This document shows, one piece after another, positions 41,481 to 53,898 of a stretch of DNA of 64,000 nucleotides. Positions within the stretch are counted from its first letter, which is position 1. Each line of letters begins with the position of its first letter. The translations under genes were made by a program, and so were the position numbers. A model generated the notes under the pieces. That model had not been told where the DNA came from, did no database searches, and was given only the letters and a program-made list of their open reading frames with translations. Source of the DNA: Gordonia pseudamarae (GTDB lineage: Bacteria; Actinomycetota; Actinomycetes; Mycobacteriales; Mycobacteriaceae); the NCBI RefSeq assembly GCF_025273675.1, contig NZ_CP045809.1, positions 2,356,001 to 2,420,000 of the forward strand, written 5' to 3'.

Positions 41481-42608
41481 ATGACCGACCGGGCCGACGT
41501 GGTCGTCGTCGGCGCCGGGGTGATCGGGCTGGCCATCGCCCGGCACCTCGCCGCGGCCGGCCGCGACGTGATGATCCTGGAGAGCGCCGACACCATCGGT
41601 ACCGGGATCAGTTCACGCAACTCCGAGGTCATCCACGCCGGCATCTACTACCCCACCGGCAGCCTGAAGGCGCGCCTGTGTGTACGCGGGCGGGAACTGC
41701 TCTACCGATACTGTGCCGAGCGGGCCGTGCCACACGGCAGGATCGGCAAACTGATCGTGGCCACCGCAGAGAACCAGCGCGAGCGCCTGGGTGCCCTCGC
41801 CGTGGCCGCAACCGCCAACGGCGTGACCGATATCCGCGAGGTCGACGCGGCCCAGGCCCACGCACTCGAACCGGAGATCACCGCCGTTGCCGGGCTGCTC
41901 TCACCGTCGACCGGCATCGTCGATACCGCCGCCCTGATGCGTTCGCTGCTCGCCGACGCGCTCGATGCCGGCGCCGACATCGCCTACCGCAGCACCGTGA
42001 CCGGCGCCCGCCCCGGCACCGGCGGTCTCATCGTGGACGTCGACGGCGCCGGGACACTGGCCTGTGGGCTGATGATCAATGCCGCGGGCCTGGGCGCCTG
42101 GGACGTGGCCCGGGCCGTCGTCGGCCTCGCCCCGCACGCGGTCCCCCACCGGCACCTGGCCAAAGGCAACTACTTTCGGCTCGCCGCCGGTCCGGCGCCG
42201 TGTTCGCGCCTGGTCTACCCGCTTCCCGTCGACGGCGGTCTGGGTGTGCACCTGACCCTCGATCTGGCCGGCCAGGCCCGGTTCGGGCCCGACGTGCAGT
42301 GGCTCGACGCCGGCGGGTCCGGAAGCCTCGATTACACCGTGGACCCCGAGCGCGCGCGGGACTTCGCCGCGGCCGTCGGGCGGTACTGGCCCGCGGTGGC
42401 CGGCCGTGAGCTCGTCGCCGACTACGCGGGCATCCGGCCCAAGATCAGCGGCCCCGGTGCGCCCGCCGCCGACTTCCTGATCTCGGGTCCGGCCGATCAC
42501 GGCGTCGCCGGCGTGATCAACTTGTTCGGTATCGAATCACCCGGTCTCACATCGAGTCTGGCGATCGCAGAACTGATCTGTGCCCGTCCAGATCTGGGCC
42601 CGTCCTGA
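41481..42608 (+). CDS. FAD-dependent L-2-hydroxyglutarate oxidase/dehydrogenase-like enzyme
   Basis: 375 residues. FAD site VVVVGAGVIGLAIARHLAAA, then the family hallmark SSRNSEVIHAGIYYPTGSLK (His near the flavin) found in LhgO/L2HGDH. LMINAAGLGAWDVAR and YAGIRPKISGP complete the DAO-type fold. It oxidises L-2-hydroxyglutarate to 2-oxoglutarate with electrons passed to oxygen or quinone. GAGGAGG lies 7 bases before the ATG. Confidence 0.87.
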   Translation: MTDRADVVVVGAGVIGLAIARHLAAAGRDVMILESADTIGTGISSRNSEVIHAGIYYPTGSLKARLCVRGRELLYRYCAERAVPHGRIGKLIVATAENQRERLGALAVAATANGVTDIREVDAAQAHALEPEITAVAGLLSPSTGIVDTAALMRSLLADALDAGADIAYRSTVTGARPGTGGLIVDVDGAGTLACGLMINAAGLGAWDVARAVVGLAPHAVPHRHLAKGNYFRLAAGPAPCSRLVYPLPVDGGLGVHLTLDLAGQARFGPDVQWLDAGGSGSLDYTVDPERARDFAAAVGRYWPAVAGRELVADYAGIRPKISGPGAPAADFLISGPADHGVAGVINLFGIESPGLTSSLAIAELICARPDLGPS

Positions 42609-42690
42609 TCTGGGCCCGACCGCCCGGTCATGACGGTAGTAGGTAGTGGCCGACGGCACCGATCATCGCGACCGACGACACCGAGGCGAC

Positions 42691-44166
42691 TCAGGAGGTG
42701 GATGTGGTGGGCGTGATCTGTACCGCGTTGATCGCCGACTCGATCTCGGCGTAGGTCCGGGTGTCCCCGATCCCCGCCGTCGCGACGGCGAACACCTTCG
42801 GGGTGGTGGCCGCGATCAGCACGATCACGTCGTCGCCGGTGACGCCTTCCGGTGAACTCGCGGTGCGGATGGTCGCCTTGACGATCGCACCGGGAATCCC
42901 GTCGAAGTCGCGTTCGGTGACCTCGGTGATCTCCGGGGTCGCCGGACCGGTATTGGAATATCCGTTGCTCTTGGGCAGGCAGCCGATCACCGACCGGGCC
43001 ACGGTCACCGGGCTGCCCGTGGCCAGGCGGTTCAGTTCCCCGATGGTGATCCCGGCCATCCAGTTGTCGGTGGGCCTGCCCGACACCCCGACGGCGATGG
43101 ACCGCGACGAGTACGGCGGCTGGAACGTCGACATCCCCTGCCAGCCCGTCGACGAGGGCAGGTTCGCCGCGGGAATGCTGATCTGTCCCTGCCGCAGGTC
43201 ACCTGTGCGGTTGGCCGCCGCCTGGTCGTCGTAGGTGCAGTCGGCCGGTTCCTCGGCCAGGGTGATGCTCGGCGTTGTCGGGGTCGGTGAGGTGCTGTCG
43301 TCGCCGTCCCACGGTGTGACCACGGCCAGCACCGCCGCGACCACAACCACCGCCAGCACGATCGCCGCCAGCGACACCCACAGCGCGGTCCTGGATGTGC
43401 CGGGTTGCTGCCGGCCGCCGGTGGGCCCACCGGCGTAACCGCCGGGCCCGTACGGATTCTGCTGATTGCCGCCGAGATACTGAGGGCCCGACATCGGCGC
43501 GGTTCCCGGCGCGCACCGGGGGTCGGAACCCTGCTGGTGTTGAGGGGCCGACTGGTACGGCGATGCCCCGAACTGCGGACCGGACTCCCCGAACTGGGCG
43601 GGCGGACCGGATTGGGCGGGAGGACCAGATTGGGTGGGAGGACCGACCGACGGATCCGGTGGTCCCCACGACGCGCCCACCACCGGGACGCCGCCCGTAC
43701 CCGCCGGCGGCATCTGATGGGTCTGCGTCGCCGGATGCAGCGCCGTGATGACCGCGTGCGAGAACTCGCCGCAAGTGCCGAACCGGGTCACCGGATCGGG
43801 TGCCTGGGCCCGGTCGATGAGCCGATCGACCTCCGGTGACAGATCGGGTCGGCTCTGCACGATGCGGCCGTGTACCGAACCGGTGAAGATCTCCCGGGCC
43901 AGCGCGCCGAAGGCCTGCTGGTCGTCGATCCCCTGCGCGGCGAACGCGCCCGAACCGCCGGGCCCGGTGATACGTACCGACGGCATCGCTGCACGGCCGT
44001 CGACGATCTGCACCGAGCCCGCGTCCAACTGCCCGTGCGCGATGCCCCGGGCGTGTGCGGCGTCGAGTTCGGCCGCGATGCCGGCGAGCACCGCCGACGC
44101 CGCCGCGACGGGCACCGGTGAGTTCTGGTGAATCCACGTGCGCAGATCCAGCCCGTAGTCCTGCAT
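42691..44166 (-). CDS. Membrane-anchored truncated pseudokinase with extracellular domain
   Basis: 491 residues. Residues 1-150 resemble only the C-lobe of a Ser/Thr kinase: [20 protein letters not shown] aligns with the catalytic loop, but HRDxKPxN has become HGQLDAGSV, so the catalytic Asp and Asn are gone, and the N-lobe with its ATP-binding Lys is absent. Then a Pro/Gln/Gly-rich linker to about 300, one membrane helix [20 protein letters not shown] and a 170-residue exterior domain with two or more Cys. It is probably a scaffold or sensor rather than an enzyme. A -10-like TACGCT 6 bases before the ATG at 44166 indicates a leaderless start. Confidence 0.75.
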   Translation of the reverse strand: MQDYGLDLRTWIHQNSPVPVAAASAVLAGIAAELDAAHARGIAHGQLDAGSVQIVDGRAAMPSVRITGPGGSGAFAAQGIDDQQAFGALAREIFTGSVHGRIVQSRPDLSPEVDRLIDRAQAPDPVTRFGTCGEFSHAVITALHPATQTHQMPPAGTGGVPVVGASWGPPDPSVGPPTQSGPPAQSGPPAQFGESGPQFGASPYQSAPQHQQGSDPRCAPGTAPMSGPQYLGGNQQNPYGPGGYAGGPTGGRQQPGTSRTALWVSLAAIVLAVVVVAAVLAVVTPWDGDDSTSPTPTTPSITLAEEPADCTYDDQAAANRTGDLRQGQISIPAANLPSSTGWQGMSTFQPPYSSRSIAVGVSGRPTDNWMAGITIGELNRLATGSPVTVARSVIGCLPKSNGYSNTGPATPEITEVTERDFDGIPGAIVKATIRTASSPEGVTGDDVIVLIAATTPKVFAVATAGIGDTRTYAEIESAINAVQITPTTSTS

Positions 44167-44411
44167 GCAGTCAGCGTATCGGCACGCCGTCCGGTCCGTG
44201 GGGCACGCGGGTGATCCACACGACACCGCCGCGCCCCGGTTCGGCCGTACCTCGACCGCCGGGCTCGATAAGGTCAAGGGGAGGGTGTGCCGGGCCACTG
44301 ACACAAGGGTGCGCTTGGGCACGACCACCCTCGACAAGTGATACTGGTAACGCTCAACGGTTCGGGCCACTGATCGTGACCGAACCGGACAACAGGAGAC
44401 GAAAGCGGGAC

Positions 44412-46649
<2,238 letters not shown>

Positions 46650-46687
46650 TTCACCTCCGATGGCTCCGAGCAGGTGCCGCCCATCCG

Positions 46688-46793
46688 CCGGTTGAGGTGC
46701 GACGAGCGTTAGCGACGAGCCTCGAAACCCCGTGAGATGACATTGTTCGCTCACCGGGTTTCGAGGCTCACACGCTCACACCTCAACTACCGG
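46688..46793. repeat. REP-like compound palindrome between icd and jetC
   Basis: Nested inverted repeats: outer CCGGTTGAGGTG (46688-46699) against CACCTCAACTACCGG (46779-46793), inner GAGCCTCGAAACCCCGTGAG against CTCACCGGGTTTCGAGGCTC with one mismatch over 20 bp. The sequence style (GTTGAGGTGCGA...GAGCCTCGAAACC) resembles dispersed intergenic repeats I associate with Gordonia-type genomes. It can also terminate both convergent transcripts. Confidence 0.7.
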
Positions 46794-46804
46794 GTTGAAG
46801 GTGT

Positions 46805-49800
46805 TCAGACCGGAAGCCGGTTCGCGGTGGTGCGGCGGACCTCGGTGAATCCCTGGATCGATGTCGACAGCGCCGATGCGGTGGGCCGACCGTCGACGTC
46901 CTCGGTTTTCGACACCATCACCACATTGTCGATGTAGGGCTGGATGGTGCTGGTGTTCTGTACGGTCGCCACGATGACGAGCTGGAAACCGAACTTGCGG
47001 AACGCCGACAGCGCCTGCTGGGCGAACTGCGGATCGGATTTGGAGAATGCCTCGTCGAGCATCAGCTGTGCGAACAGTGGCCGGTTGTCGTCGCTGTCGG
47101 GGGCGGCGAGGTTGAAGCTGAGCGCACCGGCGAGGCAGAACGCCATCAGTTTTTCCTGCTCGCCGCCGGAGTTGTCGCCGGCGTTGGAGTAGGTGCGGAT
47201 GATGTCGCCGCTGGCCGAGTCGCGTTCCTCGCAGTAGAAGTCGAACCGGTTACGCACATCGAGTGCGTCCCGGGTCCACGCCCGATCCTCCGGGGTGTCC
47301 CCGGCCAGCCGTTGACGCAGCAGCAGGATGTCGGAGTACTGCTCCAGGATCGCCTGTTCGTCGCCGAAGCTGACGGCGGTGGTGCGGGCGGAGATCTGCC
47401 GCGCCTTCTCGTTGAGTTCGGCCACCGCGGGCAGGGTTTTGCTGCCCGGTTGCAACCGCAGCCGGGTGCCACGGTTGAACGCCACCGAACCCAGACCGGA
47501 GTTGACGCGCTCGATCTGGTCGACGATGCGCCGTTCCTCGGCGTCGGCGGCCATGTGCAGGTTGAGGATCGCGCCGGGGGCCTGTTCTGTGATGAGTCGG
47601 CGCATCCGCTCGTAGGCGGTCGGCAGTTCCCGGTCATCGATGCGCCGGCACACCGACACGTAGTCGTGGACGCGTTCGTCGAAGTCGTCGCTGTCGTTGG
47701 GGATGGCGTCGGGGAACTCCTCGTCGTAGGAGGCCACGATGCGGGCCAACTCGTCGCGGGAGCGGCGGGCGTCGGCGCGCATCCGGTCCCGGTCGCGGTT
47801 GACCGCTTTCATCAGTTCGCGCCGATACGGCTCGGGGGCGAGCACATCGAGCACCGCCGGTGATTCCTCGCGGAACCCGTCGAGGGTGGCCGCGGCCTGA
47901 TCGGTGATGTCTTCCCGGGTCAGCCGGTCGGTGAGATCGAGCAGCTGGGTGCGCCGTCGGTCGTGGGTGGCGATCTTGTCACGTACCAGCGCGGCCTGCG
48001 AGATGGCGCCGCGTACCTGTTCCCAGATGTCCTCGGCCTTGCGTTGCAGTGCCTCCACGTCCGGGTTGGCATCCATCAGCAGTTCGTACTGGTCGGTGAG
48101 GGCGTCGACGCGTTCGTCGGCGGTGTCGGTGTCGATCTCGCTCCATGCGGTGAACTGTTCGCACACCCGGCGGTAGGCGTCGCGCCGCTGCTGCAGTTCG
48201 GTGCGGTCGCGGTCGATGGCGGCGCTGGCCTGGTGCGCCGCGTCGTAGAGGCCCTGCTCGTGTTCGAGTTCCTCACGCAGCGCGGCGATCTTGGCGTCGA
48301 CGTTGCCGACGAAGATGTACTGCGAGGGCCGCAGTGCCTGCCTGTCGTCCTTGACCGCCAGTTTCGCCGAGTCCTTGCGCAACCCCTGGTCGGTGACCGC
48401 TGTGGAGTGGTTTCGGAACTCGGCCGGATCATCCACGCACACATGGCTTCCCATTCGCATCAGGATGGTGAGTGCTTCTGCGGCGCACGGATGGTCGGGG
48501 TCGACCGCTCGCAGGGTGGCGCCGAGGGTGCCCGGTTCGGGGGTGGGCATCGTGTGCCGTTCGGCATGGTGGAGTTGGATCCGTCCGCGCATGTCGTGGC
48601 TGTTCACATAGCGCAGCGCGGCACGGAAATGGTCGTCGGGCACCAGTAGTCGCAGGCCGGCCCCGCGCAGCACCTTTTCCACCGCCAGCCGCCAGCGGCC
48701 GGCGTCGGGACGTAGCTCCACCAGTTCGGCGACATAGCGTAGTTCGGACTCGTCGACCTGCAGATGGTTGGCGAGCATGCGGCGCATCTCGTGCTCGGCG
48801 CGCGGCAGCGTCGACCCGGCCTGCACCACCCGGTCGAGTTCGGTGGCCACCGCGTCGCGCTGCCCGCGTACCGCCACCTCGTGGGCGAGGGTTTCGGCGA
48901 ACTGCGCCTTGCCCGCTTCGAGTTGGCTGTCGATGCGGGTGGCATCGTCCATCAGCTGATCGCGCAGTTCCCAGAACTGTTCGCCGTTATCGGGCAGCTC
49001 GAAACCCATTGCGGCGATTCGATGTTCGTAGTTGGTGCGTCTGATCGCGACCTCGCCGGCGAATTTCTGCGCCGCCGCCAGCTGTTCTTGCAGCGGCGCG
49101 AGGTCGCCGGTGGAGGTGGAGATTCTGGAGAGAAGGTTGCTGTGATCGGCGCGCAGCTGGTCGTGCTGGGCGGTCAGTGACGTGAGATCGCCGTCGAGGC
49201 GGGCGATCTGATCGTCGAGGTCGGCGATCTCGGGCCCGGCGGTGCGCAGTCGCAGATTGTTGAGGTAGGTGCGCACCGTGGCGGTGTCGATGGTGTCGAG
49301 CACGTTGAATGTGGCCGATTCGGCCGCGTACCGTTCTTGGACTTCCTCGATGTTGCCGAGGATGTTGCGTTTGCGGCGGGCCACGTCGAGCAGTTCGCGG
49401 GCGTGTACCAGCGGGTCGATCTGGTCGAGCGCATCTTTGACGCCGACGAGGCTGCGGGGTTCGTCGAGCATGAACTCGCGCACGAACTGGGCGAGGCCGC
49501 CGACGCTCTTGAGTGATTTCGCCTTGCCGAGCAGTTGCTGGGCGGCGTCGGACCCGCGGATCCCGATCAGCGAGTACAGGGTGGCCAGGTATTTGCCCTC
49601 CCCCGGCCCGCCGCGCCAGCCGTGTTCACGGAACCGTGCGGTGTTGTAGCCGCCGGAGGCCCATTCGTTGCACACGGCCGCGATGTCCGTGTCGCCGTCG
49701 TGGATGAAGTAGGAGCTGTGCGCGTCGGTCAGTTTGCCCGCGGTCAGCCATTTGAGGACCAGGCCGGTGATGGACGAACCCGAGGTGGAGGTGTAGGTGA

Positions 49801-50146
49801 CGGCGATCGCCGCCCACGCCGGTCCGGTACCGCGCAGGTACATGATTTCGCGGGTGGCGCCCGAGCCGCTGCGCCGCTCTCCCCACGCGCCGCGCACATA
49901 CTTGCCGACGGTGCGTTTGCCGCTGGAGGAGCCGGCGGCGGTCGCGTCGCCGGAGGCGTTGAAGTTGCGGCGGTGGTCGGGCAGGAAAGCCAGCGAAATC
50001 GCATCCAGCAGAGACGATTTGCCGCTGCCGGACGAGCCGGTGATGAGAGATCCGTTGGTGCTGAACGGGATCGAATGATAGCCGTCGAACACGCCCCAGT
50101 TGATCAGTTGCAGTCGCGACAGGTGGTAGTGGTCGACATCGCTCAC
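46805..50146 (-). CDS. jetC: JetC/MksB-type SMC ATPase (Wadjet type I / MksBEF condensin)
   Basis: 1,113 residues. Walker [21 protein letters not shown] (about 32-51), long coiled coils around a central hinge-like domain ([20 protein letters not shown] near 475), signature [16 protein letters not shown] near 990 and Walker [17 protein letters not shown] near 1025. It is the SMC subunit that extrudes DNA loops; in Wadjet it detects small circular plasmids. GTG start overlaps the jetB stop by 4 bp. All ATPase motifs are intact. No jetD/mksG gene follows: the next gene is convergent icd. Confidence 0.9.
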   Translation of the reverse strand: MSDVDHYHLSRLQLINWGVFDGYHSIPFSTNGSLITGSSGSGKSSLLDAISLAFLPDHRRNFNASGDATAAGSSSGKRTVGKYVRGAWGERRSGSGATREIMYLRGTGPAWAAIAVTYTSTSGSSITGLVLKWLTAGKLTDAHSSYFIHDGDTDIAAVCNEWASGGYNTARFREHGWRGGPGEGKYLATLYSLIGIRGSDAAQQLLGKAKSLKSVGGLAQFVREFMLDEPRSLVGVKDALDQIDPLVHARELLDVARRKRNILGNIEEVQERYAAESATFNVLDTIDTATVRTYLNNLRLRTAGPEIADLDDQIARLDGDLTSLTAQHDQLRADHSNLLSRISTSTGDLAPLQEQLAAAQKFAGEVAIRRTNYEHRIAAMGFELPDNGEQFWELRDQLMDDATRIDSQLEAGKAQFAETLAHEVAVRGQRDAVATELDRVVQAGSTLPRAEHEMRRMLANHLQVDESELRYVAELVELRPDAGRWRLAVEKVLRGAGLRLLVPDDHFRAALRYVNSHDMRGRIQLHHAERHTMPTPEPGTLGATLRAVDPDHPCAAEALTILMRMGSHVCVDDPAEFRNHSTAVTDQGLRKDSAKLAVKDDRQALRPSQYIFVGNVDAKIAALREELEHEQGLYDAAHQASAAIDRDRTELQQRRDAYRRVCEQFTAWSEIDTDTADERVDALTDQYELLMDANPDVEALQRKAEDIWEQVRGAISQAALVRDKIATHDRRRTQLLDLTDRLTREDITDQAAATLDGFREESPAVLDVLAPEPYRRELMKAVNRDRDRMRADARRSRDELARIVASYDEEFPDAIPNDSDDFDERVHDYVSVCRRIDDRELPTAYERMRRLITEQAPGAILNLHMAADAEERRIVDQIERVNSGLGSVAFNRGTRLRLQPGSKTLPAVAELNEKARQISARTTAVSFGDEQAILEQYSDILLLRQRLAGDTPEDRAWTRDALDVRNRFDFYCEERDSASGDIIRTYSNAGDNSGGEQEKLMAFCLAGALSFNLAAPDSDDNRPLFAQLMLDEAFSKSDPQFAQQALSAFRKFGFQLVIVATVQNTSTIQPYIDNVVMVSKTEDVDGRPTASALSTSIQGFTEVRRTTANRLPV

Positions 50147-50958
50147 CAGTGCGCTCCTTGCGTCGTGTTCAGGCGGTCCTGCGGCAGGTCGCCAGCACCG
50201 TCGGTGTCGGTCGTCCGGGCCCCGGTGGTGTCGATGTCGGTGGTGTCGCCCTCTGCGGCGTCGCCCTCTGCGGTGTCGGCGTCGGCGCCGGAGGAGATGA
50301 ATTGCTCGAATTGCCGTTGCAAGTCGGTGATCACCGAGGCGGTCATCACCGCGGTGATCACCGGGCTCAGGACAAAGGTATCGGGGTCGTCGCGCTGGGC
50401 CCGCAGGAACTCCATCTCCTCCATCTTGTCGACGGCGCGGTCGATGCGTTTGTCGAAGGCGGCCAGGTCGCGGTCGATGGTGTTGGTGACGCCGGCGAAC
50501 ATCTCGTGGATGTCCTCGCGGGTGACCAGTACGTTCTCCTCATGCGAGGCGCGCATGTACTTGGCCAGGTGCAGCGCCAGAATCGCGTCGTAGGTGTTGA
50601 TCGTTTCGCGTTTGAGCAGTCTTTTGCCCCACCGGGAGTCGTAGCCGACCTGTTCGACGAACGCGATCTGCAACTCGTCGACGATTCGCAGCCGCAGATC
50701 CAGTTCGGACAGGCGCACGCGCAGGACGTCGGCGAACTCGGCCACCCACGACCACAACTGCGGCTGGCGTTCACCGCTGATGTGGCGGCGGGTCAGCAGG
50801 TTCTGCAGCGCCCAGCACGCACGGTCGGGCAGCTCGCTCACGTCGCCGTCGAACCTGGGCACCGTGGGTCCGTGGTCGGCCGAGGTCAGCGGTACCGCGG
50901 GCAGGTCGTCGTAGCCGGCGAACTCGTCGGGAACGTCTGTGGTGGTGGTGTCGGTCAT
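50143..50958 (-). CDS. jetB: JetB/MksE-like subunit (DUF4194)
   Basis: 271 residues. The central winged-helix part ([20 protein letters not shown], then [20 protein letters not shown] and [20 protein letters not shown]) is the DUF4194/MksE fold that links the kleisin to the SMC head. The C-terminal 45 residues are Asp/Thr/Ala-rich with a short AEGD repeat. ATG at 50958 overlaps the jetA stop by 4 bp. Part of jetA-jetB-jetC. Confidence 0.88.
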   Translation of the reverse strand: MTDTTTTDVPDEFAGYDDLPAVPLTSADHGPTVPRFDGDVSELPDRACWALQNLLTRRHISGERQPQLWSWVAEFADVLRVRLSELDLRLRIVDELQIAFVEQVGYDSRWGKRLLKRETINTYDAILALHLAKYMRASHEENVLVTREDIHEMFAGVTNTIDRDLAAFDKRIDRAVDKMEEMEFLRAQRDDPDTFVLSPVITAVMTASVITDLQRQFEQFISSGADADTAEGDAAEGDTTDIDTTGARTTDTDGAGDLPQDRLNTTQGAHW

Positions 50959-52445
50959 GGGTACCTCAGACCTCGTCGATCTTCGATGTCGGCGGTCGGG
51001 ATGTCGGCGGTCGGGATGGGTTCGGAGAACACCAGGGCGGGGATCTCGATGACGCGGTCGTCGCCTTCGAGTGAGCGGAAACGCACCAGTTCGGTCGTGG
51101 TCGGCGCGGAGCCGGGCTGTGTGAGGGCCAGTGACCACAGCACGATGACGTGCGCGAGATAGGCCTCGTCGAGGCGCTCGAGCACATCGGGCAGCGCGAT
51201 GGGACCGGCGGAGACGGCCCGGTTGACCAGGTCGGTGAGTTCGACGGTGTCGACCTGCCCGGCGAGGGAGGCGAACGAACTCAGATCACCGCCGCAGTCG
51301 CCCGGCAGTGCCGGTGGCGGCGGTGCGGGGTCGCGGATCTCGAAGACCACCCGGCCGATGGAGGTGAGGTCGGGGGTGGCCAGTGGCATCTCGTAGCCCA
51401 GGCGCCGATCGGCCAGTGAGGTCTTGAGCAGATCGTTGGCGGTGGCGAGTGCGTCGCCGAGCTGGCGGGCGATGCCGCGGCTCTGCTCGAGGGTTCCGGC
51501 GGCGACGAACCGGCGGATCCGGCGGGCACAGCGTCGGCGGGTGCGGCCCACCTCGGCCATCTGTTCGCTGATCAGCGGAAAGAAGTCGGTCATCACCGCG
51601 CGCAGCCCCGGCTCCATGTCGGGCAGGCTGCGGGTGACGGTCTCGATGTCGCCGGTCAGCCGGGCCCGTTGCTCCGGGTCCTGGATCATCCGGGTGAACG
51701 CGTGGTACGACGCGCTCTGCGCCGATCCGAGCAGGATCTCGTAGTCGTCGAACAGTTGCCGTTGCCGGTCGCGGTAGACGAGGTCGGAGTCGCTGGGATC
51801 GTCGAGCAGGGCGGTGGTGATGCGGTCGAGCATGGTGCCGTACTGGGCGATGTCGGAGATCACCTGCTCCATCTGGTAGGCGATGGCGCGAGCCTCGTCG
51901 GTGGCGATCTGCAGATCCGGTTCGGGGCGCACACCGGCGTCCAGATCCGCCAGTTCGGCGTCGAGGTCGGCTAGTTGGCTGTGCAGGTCCTCACGGATCT
52001 GGTCGGGGTCACCGGTCACCTGCCCGGCCACCCGGTGCAGCCCGGCGGCGATGCCGCTGATGGAGCCGCCGGTGGCCACACTGTCCTCGCGGCGCCGGCG
52101 CCGCATGAAGTCGAGCACCGAACGTGCGTCCGCGGTCAGATAGCAGATGTTGGGTGCCACCGCGTCGGAGGTGTCGCTGACCCGGTGCAGCCACCCGTTG
52201 CGCGCCCACAGTTTGATCAGGTCCAGGCCCGTCGCCGTGTCCTCGACGTCGAGTTCGGTCATGTCACTGTCGAGGCGGGCGGTGAGTTCGGGTTCGGTGA
52301 GCCGCGAGCCGAAATCCAGGTGCCGTTCCATCAGCGTGACGTACAGGGCCGAGTTGGTGGCCGCGAACAGTCGCACCGCCGCCGACTTCTGGATCGACAG
52401 GTTCTCCTGCCACGCCGCGAGCACCGCCGGTTGTTGCTCGCTCAT
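50955..52445 (-). CDS. jetA: JetA/MksF-like kleisin (DUF3375)
   Basis: 496 residues. N-terminal winged helix ([40 protein letters not shown]), a long alpha-helical middle ([20 protein letters not shown] and on) and a C-terminal domain as in DUF3375 kleisins that bridge SMC heads. The tail contains a 15-bp direct repeat coding PTADI twice. ATG at 52445 has GAGG upstream; 52475 is a less likely start. First gene of the jetABC operon. Confidence 0.88.
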   Translation of the reverse strand: MSEQQPAVLAAWQENLSIQKSAAVRLFAATNSALYVTLMERHLDFGSRLTEPELTARLDSDMTELDVEDTATGLDLIKLWARNGWLHRVSDTSDAVAPNICYLTADARSVLDFMRRRRREDSVATGGSISGIAAGLHRVAGQVTGDPDQIREDLHSQLADLDAELADLDAGVRPEPDLQIATDEARAIAYQMEQVISDIAQYGTMLDRITTALLDDPSDSDLVYRDRQRQLFDDYEILLGSAQSASYHAFTRMIQDPEQRARLTGDIETVTRSLPDMEPGLRAVMTDFFPLISEQMAEVGRTRRRCARRIRRFVAAGTLEQSRGIARQLGDALATANDLLKTSLADRRLGYEMPLATPDLTSIGRVVFEIRDPAPPPPALPGDCGGDLSSFASLAGQVDTVELTDLVNRAVSAGPIALPDVLERLDEAYLAHVIVLWSLALTQPGSAPTTTELVRFRSLEGDDRVIEIPALVFSEPIPTADIPTADIEDRRGLRYP

Positions 52446-52612
52446 CCTCACCGCCTCTCGCTGCCGTAGGGTCACCGGGCCGACGGGAATTCGGCCCCGG
52501 GTAGTCTCCCACGCCTTACCGACACCGCGTTCGGTGGCGTTGAACCACGCGTGTCGGATCGGGCACTAGTCGGTTGGTGGCTCTGTCGCCGCCCCCAACC
52601 GATGCCTAAGCG

Positions 52613-52623
52613 GTAAGCGTTAC
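52613..52623. promoter_or_regulatory. Small operator-like inverted repeat before the SDR gene
   Basis: GTAA-GCG-TTAC lies about 60 bp upstream of the SDR start and could be a TetR half-site pair. Weak. Confidence 0.3.
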
Positions 52624-52684
52624 TGTTGTACTGTCGAGCAAGGCGATCCCTTGCGGGGATCGATCACAATTCCGGGAGGACGAT

Positions 52685-53545
52685 ATGAGGCCCATCGCCG
52701 GCAGGACCATTGCCATCACGGGTGCCGCGCGGGGCATCGGGCTGGCCACCGCGCAGGCACTGCTCGATGCCGGTGCGCGGGTGGTGATCGGCGATCGTGA
52801 CCTCGCCCAGCTCGGCGTCGCCGTCAGCGAACTGTCGGCTCGGGGCCAGGTCAGCGGCCACCCTCTGGATGTCACCGACGCCGAATCGTTCGCCGCGTTC
52901 CTCGACCATGCTCGTACCTTCGGCGACGGCAGGCTCGACGTCCTGATCAACAATGCCGGGATCATGCCGATCGGCGCCTTCCTCGGTCAGCCCGACCAGA
53001 CCATCCGCGCCGCGGTCGAGGTCAATCTGTGCGGCGTGCTCCACGGATGCCGGTTGGCGCTGCCGGCGATGATCGAGCAGCGCAGCGGCCACATCGTCAA
53101 TATCTCGTCGAGCGCCGGACTGGTGGCCGTCCCCGGGCAGGTGGTGTACGCGGCCACCAAACACGCCGTCGTCGGCCTGACCACCGCCCTTGCCGACGAG
53201 GTCGCGCCGCATGGCGTGGACGTCAGCGTCGTCATGCCGCCGTTCACCGCCACCCGGCTCATCGCCGGTACCGATCCCGGCGCCGCAGGCAAGCCCGTCC
53301 CCCCGTCCGATATCGCCGCGGCGATCGTGAAACTGCTCCACAAGCCCAAGACGCACGTCACCGTGCCCGGCTTCACCCGCTTCTTCGCCCCGTTCCTCAC
53401 GATGCTGTCCCCGCGCGGGCGTCGCTGGTTCAACAAGCGTCTTGGCACCGATCGTGTCTTCCTCGATTTCGACACCGATGCCCGCCGCGACTACGAGGAC
53501 CGTGCCAGCACCGCGACCGGGGTCGACGGCCGCCCGCCGCAGTGA
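52685..53545 (+). CDS. Short-chain dehydrogenase/reductase
   Basis: 286 residues. NAD(P) site IAITGAARGIGLATAQALLD, VLINNAGIMPIGAF, catalytic Ser in NISSSAGLVAVPGQ and YAATK. The C-terminal 70 residues (FTRFFAPFLTMLSPRGRRWF) are an extension seen in mycobacterial SDRs acting on lipids or sterols. GGGAGGACG lies before the ATG. No partner on the same strand. Confidence 0.88.
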   Translation: MRPIAGRTIAITGAARGIGLATAQALLDAGARVVIGDRDLAQLGVAVSELSARGQVSGHPLDVTDAESFAAFLDHARTFGDGRLDVLINNAGIMPIGAFLGQPDQTIRAAVEVNLCGVLHGCRLALPAMIEQRSGHIVNISSSAGLVAVPGQVVYAATKHAVVGLTTALADEVAPHGVDVSVVMPPFTATRLIAGTDPGAAGKPVPPSDIAAAIVKLLHKPKTHVTVPGFTRFFAPFLTMLSPRGRRWFNKRLGTDRVFLDFDTDARRDYEDRASTATGVDGRPPQ

Positions 53546-53564
53546 GGCACCGGGTGGGTTCGGT

Positions 53565-53768
53565 CTAGGCCAGCCGGATGTCCACCGGGACCGCGTTTCC
53601 GATGGTGTGTCCGACAGGTGAACTGGCGAGCACCTTGGTGTGCAGTCCCTCCAGTTGTTCCCGTGAGGCCGGGGAGTCGATGGTGACCTTCGCGGTGACG
53701 GCCTCCACCAGGCCGCCGACGGCTTCGCGATCGACACCGTTGAGTGCGGTCGTGGCTGACTGGGTCAT
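53565..53768 (-). pseudogene. OsmC family gene with internal deletion
   Basis: 67 residues. The start (TTALNGVDREAVGGLVEAV) matches the N-terminus of OsmC-like peroxiredoxins, and the rest (DSPASREQLEGLHTKVLASS, then PVGHTI) matches their C-terminus. About 100 residues between, including both redox Cys, are missing, in frame. AAGGAG precedes the ATG at 53768, so the stub may be translated, but it cannot be an active hydroperoxide reductase. It lies 100 bp from IS copy 2. Confidence 0.6.
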
Positions 53769-53898
53769 GGCGTGCTCCTTGGTTTTGATTGGAATCGAGT
53801 TGGCTGGAATCGAGTGGGACCTCATCGGGGCGGCCAGGGCGGTGCCCGGCGCGGATCGCCGCCGACGCTAGTGGTCATCTCCGTTAGTTCGTCGGGGG

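Noticed and set aside
50990..51020. 15-bp direct repeat at the jetA end as an attachment site
   Set aside because: It encodes a two-fold PTADI peptide repeat in frame at the C-terminus; ordinary replication slippage explains it.
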